Assembly (NCBI GenBank): GCA_038228615.1
Contig: JBBRPC010000183.1
Coordinates: 1 to 7,922 of the forward strand
Direction of reading: 5' to 3'
Source of the DNA: F1-120-MAGs023 sp038228615
Lineage (GTDB): Bacteria; Actinomycetota; Acidimicrobiia; IMCC26256; PALSA-610
Length of the DNA stretch: 7,922 bases
The position numbers and the translations under genes were made by a program. The first letter of the stretch is position 1, and the number at the start of each line of letters is the position of its first letter. Positions 1 through 6,219 of this stretch are shown here, piece by piece. The notes beneath the pieces were generated by a model. That model worked only from the letters and a program-made list of their open reading frames with translations, was not told the origin of the DNA and did no database searches.

Positions 1-450
1 AGAATGGCCCGGGATTTGAACATTCCAGTCGAGGTTGTTGGGTGCCCGCTCGTACGCGAGCCAGACGGTCTGGCGAAGTCGAGTCGGAACGCATATCTCG
101 AGACTGCGCAGCGTCGTGTTGCACCTAAAATTTTCGAAGCGCTGCGGATCGGCGCCAAGGCAATCGTAGATGGCGAACGTGGTGCCGCCGTCGTCCGAGC
201 GCTTGTCATTGAACACATTGCGTCCGAACCGCTCCTACGACTCGACTATGCGGAGCTGCGCGACGCAGCGACGATTGCTCCGTTGGCACGGCTCGACGAT
301 GAGGTCTTGATCGCGGTCGCTGTGTTTTGCGGATCGACGCGGCTGATTGACAACGTTGTCGTGCTCATCGACGGTGCAGCGGTGAAGGTCGACTGCGGAA
401 CAGGCTGGGCACTCGAAGCGCCGGACGGACTCGGCGCAAGGGACAAGTAG
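1..450 (+). CDS. panC: Pantothenate synthetase (pantoate--beta-alanine ligase), C-terminal part, 5' end cut by window edge
   Basis: PanC joins pantoate and beta-alanine using ATP, via a pantoyl-adenylate intermediate, to make pantothenate, the cytosolic precursor of coenzyme A. The frame is open from base 1 and ends at TAG 448-450, giving about 149 residues, roughly the last half of a protein usually near 280-310 residues. The signature REPDGLAKSSRNAYL lies near fragment residues 19-33. It corresponds to the family's KMSKS-like ATP-binding segment, usually read as DGLA(M/L)SSRN; here Lys replaces the usual Met or Leu. The segment LDYAELRD (about residues 80-87) and the closing FCGSTRLIDN (about 109-118) are typical of the C-terminal dimer domain. 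A tail of about 25 residues beyond the last conserved strand is unconserved as far as I can tell. nadB starts 11 bases downstream. The ATG at base 4 is an internal Met, not the start. The family call is secure. Confidence 0.93.
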   Translation, partial: RMARDLNIPVEVVGCPLVREPDGLAKSSRNAYLETAQRRVAPKIFEALRIGAKAIVDGERGAAVVRALVIEHIASEPLLRLDYAELRDAATIAPLARLDDEVLIAVAVFCGSTRLIDNVVVLIDGAAVKVDCGTGWALEAPDGLGARDK

Positions 451-453
451 GCT
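448..453 (+). promoter_or_regulatory. Possible -10 element for leaderless nadB transcript
   Basis: TAGGCT fits the actinobacterial -10 pattern TANNNT and ends 8 bases before the nadB ATG at 462. Its first three bases are the panC stop codon. The 11-base gap before nadB has no purine-rich ribosome binding site, so nadB needs either translational coupling to panC or a leaderless transcript starting near the ATG. No good -35 element is visible. The match is short and could be chance. Confidence 0.25.
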
Positions 454-461
454 CCGCCACA

Positions 462-2084
462 ATGTTCGATGTGCTCGTGCTGGGTAGCGGGGTCGCGGGG
501 CTCACGACCGCGTTAAGTGCGGCACGTCTCGGACGATCGGTGCTCGTCCTGACGAAGACCGAACTTGCCAATACTGCGACGCGATACGCACAGGGCGGGG
601 TAGCTGCAGCCTTCGATTCGCCAGATTCACCCGACCTGCACCTCGCCGACACGTTGCTGGCCGGAGCCGGTTTGTGCGATGGCGACGCGGTGGGTGTATT
701 GGTGCGAGAGGGTCCGGATCGCGTTCGGGAGCTTGCCGCGATCGGTGCGCGTTTCGATGAGGGAGACGAAGCCGGCGAGTGGCGGTTAGCTCGTGAGGGC
801 GGCCACACCTTGGCCCGAGTGGTGCACGCAGGTGGCGACGCGACAGGAGCGGAAATTGAACGAGCGCTCGTCGACGCGTTGTATCGCGCCGACATCGAGG
901 TGCGCGAACGTTGGACGGCGATCGATCTTCTCGTCGAGCACGGGCGTTGTGCTGGCGTGTTGGCACTCGACCCGAATGGCGAGGCGGTCAACGTGCGCGC
1001 CACCGACACGGTGCTGGCGACGGGAGGTGCCGGGCAATGTTTCGGTGTGACAACGAACCCGTTGCTCTCAACTGGCGATGGTGTTGCTCTTGCGTTGCGG
1101 GCAGGAGTTGCGTGCGCTGATCTTGAATTCGAACAATTTCATCCCACGGCGTTGCACGTGCCAATGATGCCGCGTCCGCTGATCTCGGAGGCGCTGCGTG
1201 GCGAAGGTGCCAAGCTCCGAAACGACAACGGGACGCCGTTCATGATCGGTCTCCATGAGATGGCTGATCTTGCGCCGCGAGACGTTGTCTCGCTTGCGAT
1301 CGCACGAGAGCTCCGCTCGAGCAAGGCTGATCATGTGTGGCTCGATGCGACGATGATCGACAATTTCGACCAGCGGTTCCCCACGATTTGGGGTGCGTGT
1401 GCGGCGAACGATCTCGATCCGACGATCGACTGGCTCCCGGTTGCGCCCGCGGCCCATTATCTGTGCGGCGGTGTGGTCACCGACCTCGACGGCGCGACCA
1501 CGTTGCCACATTTGTGGGCATGTGGCGAGACGGCGTGTAGCGGGGTGCATGGTGCGAACCGTTTGGCGTCGAACTCTTTACTCGACGGGCTCGTGTTCGG
1601 TTGTCGGGTTGTAAATGCATTGGGTCGCGGCAAGGTCGATGCCGAATCCACCGGCGCGATGAGGGGAGTGTTGTCGTGCGCGTCGATCGGCAGTCGAGCC
1701 GTCGAACCTCAACTGTTACCGAATACCCAGCCTGTGGATCCCGACCAGTTGCGCTCGGCGATTCAACGAGTGATGTCGAGTGATGCGGGGGTCCTTCGCT
1801 CGGCAGCACCGCTGCACGATGCCGAGGTGACGCTGAACGACCTCCAGACCGTGATCGAGGCGCTTCCAGCGCGCGACCCGCGAACATACGAGTCGTTGAA
1901 CCTGTTGCGGGTTGCTCGCGCGATCACTGCCGGGGCGCTCGCTCGCGAGGAATCGCGTGGATGTCATACGCGCGACGATTTTCCTAAGAGTTCGGATCGC
2001 CAGTTGGGTCGGTATGTGATCGCTGGCGATCTGGAACCTGAATTTGTATCGTTCGCCAAAGTGAAAGCGAAGTTGCGTCGATGA
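462..2084 (+). CDS. nadB: L-aspartate oxidase
   Basis: NadB is a cytosolic FAD enzyme that oxidises L-aspartate to iminoaspartate, the first step of de novo NAD synthesis. Its unstable product is normally condensed to quinolinate by NadA. The 540-residue length is usual for the family. Visible motifs in order: FAD Rossmann motif GSGVAGL (8-14), the flavin-contacting TRYAQGGVAAA (40-50), ATGGAGQ (186-192), EFEQFHPTAL (222-231) in the substrate domain, EALRGEGA (243-250), APRDVVSLAI (271-280), the active-site AAHYLCGG (330-337), and the second FAD motif GANRLASNSLLDGLVFG (364-380). The last 120 or so residues form the helical C-terminal domain. The family resembles succinate dehydrogenase and fumarate reductase flavoproteins, but SRxAxGG-type and GANRLASNSLL motifs together with the nadC neighbour favour NadB. 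The stop overlaps the nadC start (ATGA). nadA is not in the window. Confidence 0.95.
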   Translation: MFDVLVLGSGVAGLTTALSAARLGRSVLVLTKTELANTATRYAQGGVAAAFDSPDSPDLHLADTLLAGAGLCDGDAVGVLVREGPDRVRELAAIGARFDEGDEAGEWRLAREGGHTLARVVHAGGDATGAEIERALVDALYRADIEVRERWTAIDLLVEHGRCAGVLALDPNGEAVNVRATDTVLATGGAGQCFGVTTNPLLSTGDGVALALRAGVACADLEFEQFHPTALHVPMMPRPLISEALRGEGAKLRNDNGTPFMIGLHEMADLAPRDVVSLAIARELRSSKADHVWLDATMIDNFDQRFPTIWGACAANDLDPTIDWLPVAPAAHYLCGGVVTDLDGATTLPHLWACGETACSGVHGANRLASNSLLDGLVFGCRVVNALGRGKVDAESTGAMRGVLSCASIGSRAVEPQLLPNTQPVDPDQLRSAIQRVMSSDAGVLRSAAPLHDAEVTLNDLQTVIEALPARDPRTYESLNLLRVARAITAGALAREESRGCHTRDDFPKSSDRQLGRYVIAGDLEPEFVSFAKVKAKLRR

Positions 2085-2932
2085 CAACGGCGTCGCAGGA
2101 ATTTGATCCGCCTCCCCACGCGGTGCGATCAGCAGTGACAATTGCACTCGCAGAGGATCTCGGGATTGTCGGCGATATCACGACACTGAGCGCGGTGATC
2201 GACGACTCCGAGGTGCAAGCTTCGTTCGTTGCTCGCCAATCGGGTGTACTCGCCGGGACGGCATGCGCGACAGAGACGTTTGCTCAACTCGACGCGACGC
2301 TCGAGGTGGCGTGGAATATTCTCGATGGCGGTGAGATCGAACTCGGCTCGGTGATCGGTACCGTGACCGGTCACACCAATTCGGTGTTGACCGGCGAACG
2401 CGTGGCGTTGAATTTCATGGGCCATTTGTCTGGCGTGGCATCGTTGAGTCGTAGGTACGTGCGTGCCGCGCGCGGTAAGGCTCGGATCCTGGATACTCGT
2501 AAGACCTTGCCCGGCTTACGAGCGTTGCAAAAGGCTGCGGTCCGTGCCGGTGGTGGAATCAACCATCGCGACTCGCTTTCCGATGCTGTGTTATTGAAAG
2601 ATAACCATCTTGCAGTGCTCGGCATCACGCGATGTGTTGAACGAGCGCGTCTGCGTTGGCCGGGCCGCATGGTCGAAGTGGAATGTGAGTCGTTGGCGCA
2701 AGTCGCGGAAGCGATCGCGGCGCATGCAGATCGCATCATGCTTGACAATATGAGTCTCGATGAGATTGTCGAAGCAGTTCGGTTTGTAAATCATGCGGTC
2801 CCACTCGAAGTGTCGGGCGGCGTTTCGTTGGAAACTGTTGGGGCGATTGCCGAGACTGGAGTTGACTTCATTTCGGTTGGAGCGCTCACGCACTCGGCCC
2901 GCGTCCTCGACATCGGGCTCGACTTCCCGTGA
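2081..2932 (+). CDS. nadC: Nicotinate-nucleotide pyrophosphorylase (carboxylating), quinolinate phosphoribosyltransferase
   Basis: NadC converts quinolinate and phosphoribosyl pyrophosphate to nicotinate mononucleotide, CO2 and pyrophosphate, the step where de novo NAD synthesis joins the salvage routes. The 283 residues match the family's usual 270-300. The N-terminal sandwich domain includes ALAEDLG (22-28) and GDITT (31-35). Substrate-binding residues of the barrel are all visible: GERVALNF (105-112), DTRKTLPGLR (138-147), GGGINHR (157-163), LLKDNH (171-176), VEVE (198-201), MLDN (220-223), SGGV (245-248) and SVGALTHS (265-272). No key basic residue is missing, so it should be active. The ATG start lies inside the nadB stop (ATGA), which predicts coupled translation. 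coaX begins 10 bases after its stop. Confidence 0.96.
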   Translation: MTTASQEFDPPPHAVRSAVTIALAEDLGIVGDITTLSAVIDDSEVQASFVARQSGVLAGTACATETFAQLDATLEVAWNILDGGEIELGSVIGTVTGHTNSVLTGERVALNFMGHLSGVASLSRRYVRAARGKARILDTRKTLPGLRALQKAAVRAGGGINHRDSLSDAVLLKDNHLAVLGITRCVERARLRWPGRMVEVECESLAQVAEAIAAHADRIMLDNMSLDEIVEAVRFVNHAVPLEVSGGVSLETVGAIAETGVDFISVGALTHSARVLDIGLDFP

Positions 2933-2937
2933 GGGAG
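2933..2937 (+). promoter_or_regulatory. Ribosome binding site of coaX
   Basis: GGGAG sits 5 bases before the ATG at 2943, just after the nadC stop codon. It supports 2943 as the coaX start rather than any in-frame codon inside nadC. Confidence 0.75.
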
Positions 2938-2942
2938 AACTG

Positions 2943-3212
2943 ATGCTCCTCGCGATCGACGCCGGAAACACCCACACGGTCGTAGGTTTGTTCGACGGCG
3001 AACAGCTCGCGGACCATTGGCGAATCGCGACGAATAGCGACCGCACGAGCGACGAACTCGCGTTGATGATCCAACAGTTCTTGGGTTTTCATGGGTTCTC
3101 ATTCGGCGACGCGATCACGGGTGTCGCTGTGTCATCGGGTGTTCCGATGGTGACGGCCGCGTTGCGAGAGATGACGGACCGGTATTTTGGATATCCCGCA
3201 CTGGTGCTTTAG
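2943..3212 (+). CDS. CoaX N-terminal fragment (89 residues) ending at premature TAG
   Basis: This is what would normally be translated from the coaX start. It holds the first phosphate-binding loop DAGNTHT (6-12) and part of the first ASKHA-fold domain, then stops at YPALVL. It lacks the pantothenate site, the catalytic Asp and the whole second domain, so it cannot be a working kinase alone. The TAG is followed by C, a context generally considered weaker for termination. Confidence 0.5.
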   Translation: MLLAIDAGNTHTVVGLFDGEQLADHWRIATNSDRTSDELALMIQQFLGFHGFSFGDAITGVAVSSGVPMVTAALREMTDRYFGYPALVL

Positions 3213-3218
3213 CCCGGC

Positions 3219-3707
3219 GTGCGCACAGGTATGCCGATCCTGTACGACAACCCGAAGGAAGTCGGTGCTGACCGAATAGCGAATGCCGTCGGGGCCTACG
3301 ACCTCGTAGGCGGCCCGGTGATCGTGGTTGATTTCGGGACCGCGACCACAGTCGAAGCCATTAGTGCCAAGGGCGAATATCTCGGCGGGGCGATTGTGCC
3401 TGGTATCGAAATTTCACTCGACGCGCTCTTCGGCCGTGCTGCCGGGTTGCGTCGAGTTGAGTTAGTTGAGCCGAACAATGTGATTGGGAAATCAACGGTT
3501 GAATCGATTCAATCGGGAGTGATCTATGGATTCTCAGGGCAAGTCGACGCACTCGTCGATCGATTTCACGCCGAGATAGGCGCGGCTGCGGTGATAGGAA
3601 CGGGCGGTTTGGCCGAGCTGATTGGGCCGCATACGCACAGCGTCCGGCGCTACGAACCTTGGCTCACGCTGTACGGCCTACGCATCATTTTCGAGAGGAA
3701 TCAGTAG
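3219..3707 (+). CDS. CoaX C-terminal fragment downstream of premature stop
   Basis: This frame continues coaX after the amber codon and carries GVRTG (from the GTG at 3219), catalytic GADR, FGTATT and the C-terminal ERNQ. Possible restart codons are GTG 3219 and ATG 3231. Neither has a convincing ribosome binding site, and both lie inside the conserved family core rather than at a natural domain boundary. Independent translation is therefore doubtful. The coding sequence itself shows no decay, which suggests the interruption is recent or artefactual. Confidence 0.4.
   Translation: MRTGMPILYDNPKEVGADRIANAVGAYDLVGGPVIVVDFGTATTVEAISAKGEYLGGAIVPGIEISLDALFGRAAGLRRVELVEPNNVIGKSTVESIQSGVIYGFSGQVDALVDRFHAEIGAAAVIGTGGLAELIGPHTHSVRRYEPWLTLYGLRIIFERNQ
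3693..3699 (+). promoter_or_regulatory. Ribosome binding site deciding the lysS GTG start
   Basis: GAGAGGA lies 7 bases before GTG 3707, within the last codons of coaX. The GTG shares one base with the coaX stop (TAGTG). This favours 3707 over the in-frame TTG at 3659, which has no such site and would add 16 residues unlike the family N-terminus. Confidence 0.75.
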
Positions 3708-5197
3708 TGGATCTTTCTGGCAGCGCCGCCGACGAATTTCGGGCGCGTCTCGACAAGATCGAGGCGATGCGCGCAGCAGGAGAAGACCCCTATCCGGTTC
3801 GGTTCGAACGAACAACGACGTGCGCTGCCTTGCGTGATCAGTTCAGCGAGCTAGAGGATGGCGCTGAGACTGAATTGCTTGTGCGTGTGGCTGGCCGCAT
3901 GCTGTTGCAGCGCAATCAGGGCAAGCTGATCTTCGCTTCAATACGCGACGGAGACGGATCGATTCAGTTGTTCGTGTCGAAGGCGATTATTGGCGACACC
4001 GGGTTCGCTTCGTTCGCCGACTTCGATCTCGGCGACTGGATTGGTGTCGAAGGCGTGGTTATGCGCACCCGCAAGGGCGAACTTTCTGTGAAAGTCTCGA
4101 GCGCGCAATTGTTGGCGAAATCGTTGCGACCGATGCCAGACAAGTGGCACGGTTTGGGCGACATCGATACGCGGTATCGCCAACGTTATGTTGATTTAAT
4201 CGCCAACGACGACGCGCGCCTGGTCTTCGAAATTCGCTTCGCGACGATCCGCGCCATGCGAGAGCACCTTCTCGGATTGGGTTACCGCGAGGTCGAGACG
4301 CCGGTGTTGCATCCGATCGCTGGAGGGGCGACGGCGCGCCCGTTCGAAACGCATCACAACGTCCTCGACATGGATCTGTACTTGCGTATCGCTCCAGAGC
4401 TGTATCTCAAACGACTCATCGTTGCCGGCTTCGAGAAAGTGTTTGAAATCGCTCGAGTTTTTCGCAATGAAGGACTTTCGACCCGACACAACACTGAGTT
4501 CACAATGTTGGAGCTGTACGAAGCGTTCGTGGATTATCACGACATCGCCAAGCTCACCGAAGATCTGATTGCCGCGGCTGCAAACGCGGCGATCGGCACG
4601 ACTGAAATCGAATGGGATGGCAAGCCCCTGAGCCTCGCGTCGCCGTTTCGTCGAGCCACGATGATCGATCTCGTGCAGGAACACGCTGGCGTCGCGATGC
4701 ATCCTTCGATGCCGATTGAAGAAGCGCGTGAAGTGTGCGACCGTTTCGAAATTCCGTGGGATCGCGCGTGGGGCGCAGGCAAACTGTTACTTGAGGTCTA
4801 CGAAAAGACCACGGAACACGCGTTGTGGGATCCGACCTTCGTGATGGACTATCCGCGAGAGGTCTCTCCGCTAGCCCGAGTTCACAGGGACGACGCAGAA
4901 CTGACCGAACGCTTTGAGCTCATCATCGGTGGGCGCGAGGTCGCGAACGCGTTCAGCGAACTCAACGATCCAATCGATCAGCGGCGGCGTTTCGAAGCTC
5001 AGGTGCGCCTCAAACAACTTGGCGACACTGAGGCGCAGGGGATGGACGAGGACTACGTGCGAGCATTGGAATACGGATTGCCTCCCTGCGGTGGTCTCGG
5101 TATCGGCATCGACCGTATTGTCATGTTGATTGCCGGGGTCACGTCCATCCGAGAAGTTCTGTTATTCCCGCACATGCGGCCCGAAGCCGTCCAGTGA
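3707..5197 (+). CDS. lysS: Lysyl-tRNA synthetase, class II
   Basis: LysRS charges tRNA-Lys with lysine using ATP in the cytosol and is essential for translation. With the GTG start the product is 496 residues, the usual bacterial length. The N-terminal OB-fold anticodon-binding domain spans about 57-140 (VAGRMLLQRNQGKLIFASIRD is its signature stretch). Class II motif 1 is around 193-213 (REVETPVLHP followed by GGATARPF), motif 2 around 251-270 (VFRNEGLSTRHNTEFTMLEL), and motif 3 around 457-471 (GLPPCGGLGIGIDR, with the ATP-binding Arg470). The GGATARPFETHHN segment and EFTMLELY separate LysRS from aspartyl- and asparaginyl-tRNA synthetases. It starts at the coaX stop codon, a gene order common in actinobacteria. 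Because the starts are linked, the premature coaX stop might reduce coupled translation, but lysS has its own ribosome binding site. No anomaly is seen in the protein. Confidence 0.97.
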   Translation: MDLSGSAADEFRARLDKIEAMRAAGEDPYPVRFERTTTCAALRDQFSELEDGAETELLVRVAGRMLLQRNQGKLIFASIRDGDGSIQLFVSKAIIGDTGFASFADFDLGDWIGVEGVVMRTRKGELSVKVSSAQLLAKSLRPMPDKWHGLGDIDTRYRQRYVDLIANDDARLVFEIRFATIRAMREHLLGLGYREVETPVLHPIAGGATARPFETHHNVLDMDLYLRIAPELYLKRLIVAGFEKVFEIARVFRNEGLSTRHNTEFTMLELYEAFVDYHDIAKLTEDLIAAAANAAIGTTEIEWDGKPLSLASPFRRATMIDLVQEHAGVAMHPSMPIEEAREVCDRFEIPWDRAWGAGKLLLEVYEKTTEHALWDPTFVMDYPREVSPLARVHRDDAELTERFELIIGGREVANAFSELNDPIDQRRRFEAQVRLKQLGDTEAQGMDEDYVRALEYGLPPCGGLGIGIDRIVMLIAGVTSIREVLLFPHMRPEAVQ

Positions 5198-5240
5198 ACA
5201 TCGGGTGATCAGCCAGGAACATCCGCAGTAACGTTGACCG

Positions 5241-5248
5241 GGAGGAGG
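5241..5248 (+). promoter_or_regulatory. Strong ribosome binding site of the epimerase-like gene
   Basis: GGAGGAGG ends 5 bases before ATG 5254 and is the best Shine-Dalgarno match in the window. It fixes the start codon. The 56-base gap after lysS (5198-5253) otherwise shows no clear terminator hairpin, so the gene could be read from the lysS transcript or from a weak promoter I cannot define. Confidence 0.8.
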
Positions 5249-5253
5249 ATCTG

Positions 5254-6219
5254 ATGCGTGTTCTTGTGACCGGCATGGGTGGTGAACTCGGCACCCGCGT
5301 CGCGCAGCTCCTCGAAGCGCGACCGGAAGTCCGCGACATTGTTGGTTGCGATTTTGTGCCCCCTCGGAGGCGGTTGCGGCGCGCCGAGTTCCGACGCATC
5401 GATCCTCGCAACCGCGAAAAGCTCCGTGATTTCGTGCTCGATTTCGCACCGACGCATGTGGCGCACTTCGGCGTATATGAGCCTGCGTCGCGGTTGAGCC
5501 CGGCGCAAGCTGCGCAGCGGACTGAACTTGCTTCGATGGTGGCCCTGTCGGCTGCAGCGCGAGCTGGCGCGCTGGAGTACGTCGTGGTCCGCAGTGGTTT
5601 GGAAATCTACGGGCCGCGCCGGAACCGTGCGTCGGTGCCCGACGAGTCGGTTCCTCCCGCACCTGTCACGCCCTACGGCACCTCGTTGTTGAAGGTCGAG
5701 GGCGCAGCTGCTGGTGTCGCGCGTCGACATGGGATTCCTGTTGGTGCGTTGCGTTATGCGCCTGTCGTTGGATCGCACGTGCCGAGCCCGCTCGGACGAC
5801 TATTGCGTCTCCCTGTTGTTCCTGTCGCCGCGTGGAGCGATCCGCCATTTTCGTTGGTGCACCCAGAGGATGCCTGCGCAGCGATGGTCGCTGCCCTTTT
5901 TGTGCGGGTCGATGGGCCTGTCAACATTGTCGGCCCCGGTGCAGCGAGTCCGTGGCAAGCCGCCCGTCTTGGCGGGCGCATTCCATTGCCACTCATCGCG
6001 CCGTTGTGGGGTGCCGCCAGCCAGGTTGTGGAGTTCACCGGAGCGGCGATCGCGCCTCACGTTGTGGAATTGCTTCGGTTCGGTCGTACCGGCTCTGGTG
6101 CCCACGCAACCGCGACGCTTGGGCTCGGCCAACTCCGTTCCACACAGGCCGTGTTGCAAGAACTCTATGAATGGGCCGAAATCGTTCCGCTCGACACCGT
6201 GCGGGAATCTGTCGCATGA
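5254..6219 (+). CDS. Extended SDR, NAD-dependent epimerase/dehydratase-like protein with altered active site
   Basis: The 321-residue protein has an extended short-chain dehydrogenase fold. The nucleotide-binding glycine motif TGMGGELG is at 6-13, and an acidic residue after the second strand (Asp33 in VGCDF) suggests NAD rather than NADP. RID (48-50) fits the usual cofactor-contacting loop. The strand VVRSGLEIYG (111-120) supplies the Ser/Thr region. At the catalytic segment PYGTSLLKVEG (140-150) Tyr141 is present, but the expected YxxxK lysine position (145) is Leu; the nearest Lys is 147. Ordinary epimerase chemistry is therefore doubtful; cofactor binding looks retained. The C-terminal substrate domain includes SLVHPEDACAAM (200-211) and VNIVGPG (223-229). 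It overlaps the next gene by ATGA. The pairing resembles the mycobacterial Rv0501-Rv0502 pair as I recall it. The substrate is unknown, and annotation as UDP-glucose 4-epimerase would be overreach. Confidence 0.8.
   Translation: MRVLVTGMGGELGTRVAQLLEARPEVRDIVGCDFVPPRRRLRRAEFRRIDPRNREKLRDFVLDFAPTHVAHFGVYEPASRLSPAQAAQRTELASMVALSAAARAGALEYVVVRSGLEIYGPRRNRASVPDESVPPAPVTPYGTSLLKVEGAAAGVARRHGIPVGALRYAPVVGSHVPSPLGRLLRLPVVPVAAWSDPPFSLVHPEDACAAMVAALFVRVDGPVNIVGPGAASPWQAARLGGRIPLPLIAPLWGAASQVVEFTGAAIAPHVVELLRFGRTGSGAHATATLGLGQLRSTQAVLQELYEWAEIVPLDTVRESVA

Larger units (their letters stand above)
2943..3707 (+). pseudogene. coaX: Type III pantothenate kinase interrupted by an in-frame amber codon
   Basis: CoaX phosphorylates pantothenate with ATP, the first committed step of coenzyme A synthesis in many actinobacteria. 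Read through, the frame is 255 codons, a normal family length, and every hallmark is present: DAGNTHT (6-12, first phosphate loop), GVRTG (92-96, pantothenate site), GADRIAN (108-114, catalytic Asp110), FGTATT (131-136, second phosphate loop), GGAIVPG (148-154) and TGG (220-222). Codon 90 (3210-3212) is TAG, immediately before the PGVRTG segment. There is no frameshift: both sides share one frame and both look conserved. Homologues have a sense codon here; I recall Glu in the mycobacterial protein, and GAG to TAG is one base. TAG also ends panC, this same gene and the acyltransferase, so genome-wide amber reassignment is unlikely. Possibilities are a recent nonsense mutation, a sequencing or assembly error, or readthrough. 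Family call secure, functional status open. Confidence 0.88.

Noticed and set aside
365..1009. Long minus-strand open frame (214 residues) opposite panC and nadB
   Set aside because: It is rich in Ser, Arg, Ala and Pro, has no recognisable domain, and lies opposite the well-supported nadB gene. It is a by-product of GC-rich codon usage.
2793..2942. Upstream extension of the coaX frame into nadC
   Set aside because: The family N-terminus MLLAIDAGNTHT begins exactly at 2943 with GGGAG five bases upstream. The extension is a nadC overlap in another frame.
3210..3212. Genome-wide reassignment of TAG to an amino acid
   Set aside because: panC, coaX and the acyltransferase-like gene all end in TAG at the expected protein lengths.
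3659..3706. Upstream TTG start for lysS at 3659
   Set aside because: It would overlap coaX by about 49 bases and add 16 residues unlike LysRS N-termini. GTG 3707 has a good ribosome binding site and the TAGTG junction.
5229..5234. TAACGT as a -10 element for the SDR gene
   Set aside because: Initiation 6-8 bases downstream would remove or start inside the strong GGAGGAGG ribosome binding site, so the hexamer is probably chance.
6171..6215. Earlier in-frame start for the acyltransferase-like gene
   Set aside because: It would overlap the SDR gene by 49 bases. ATG 6216 in an ATGA junction is the common actinobacterial arrangement.
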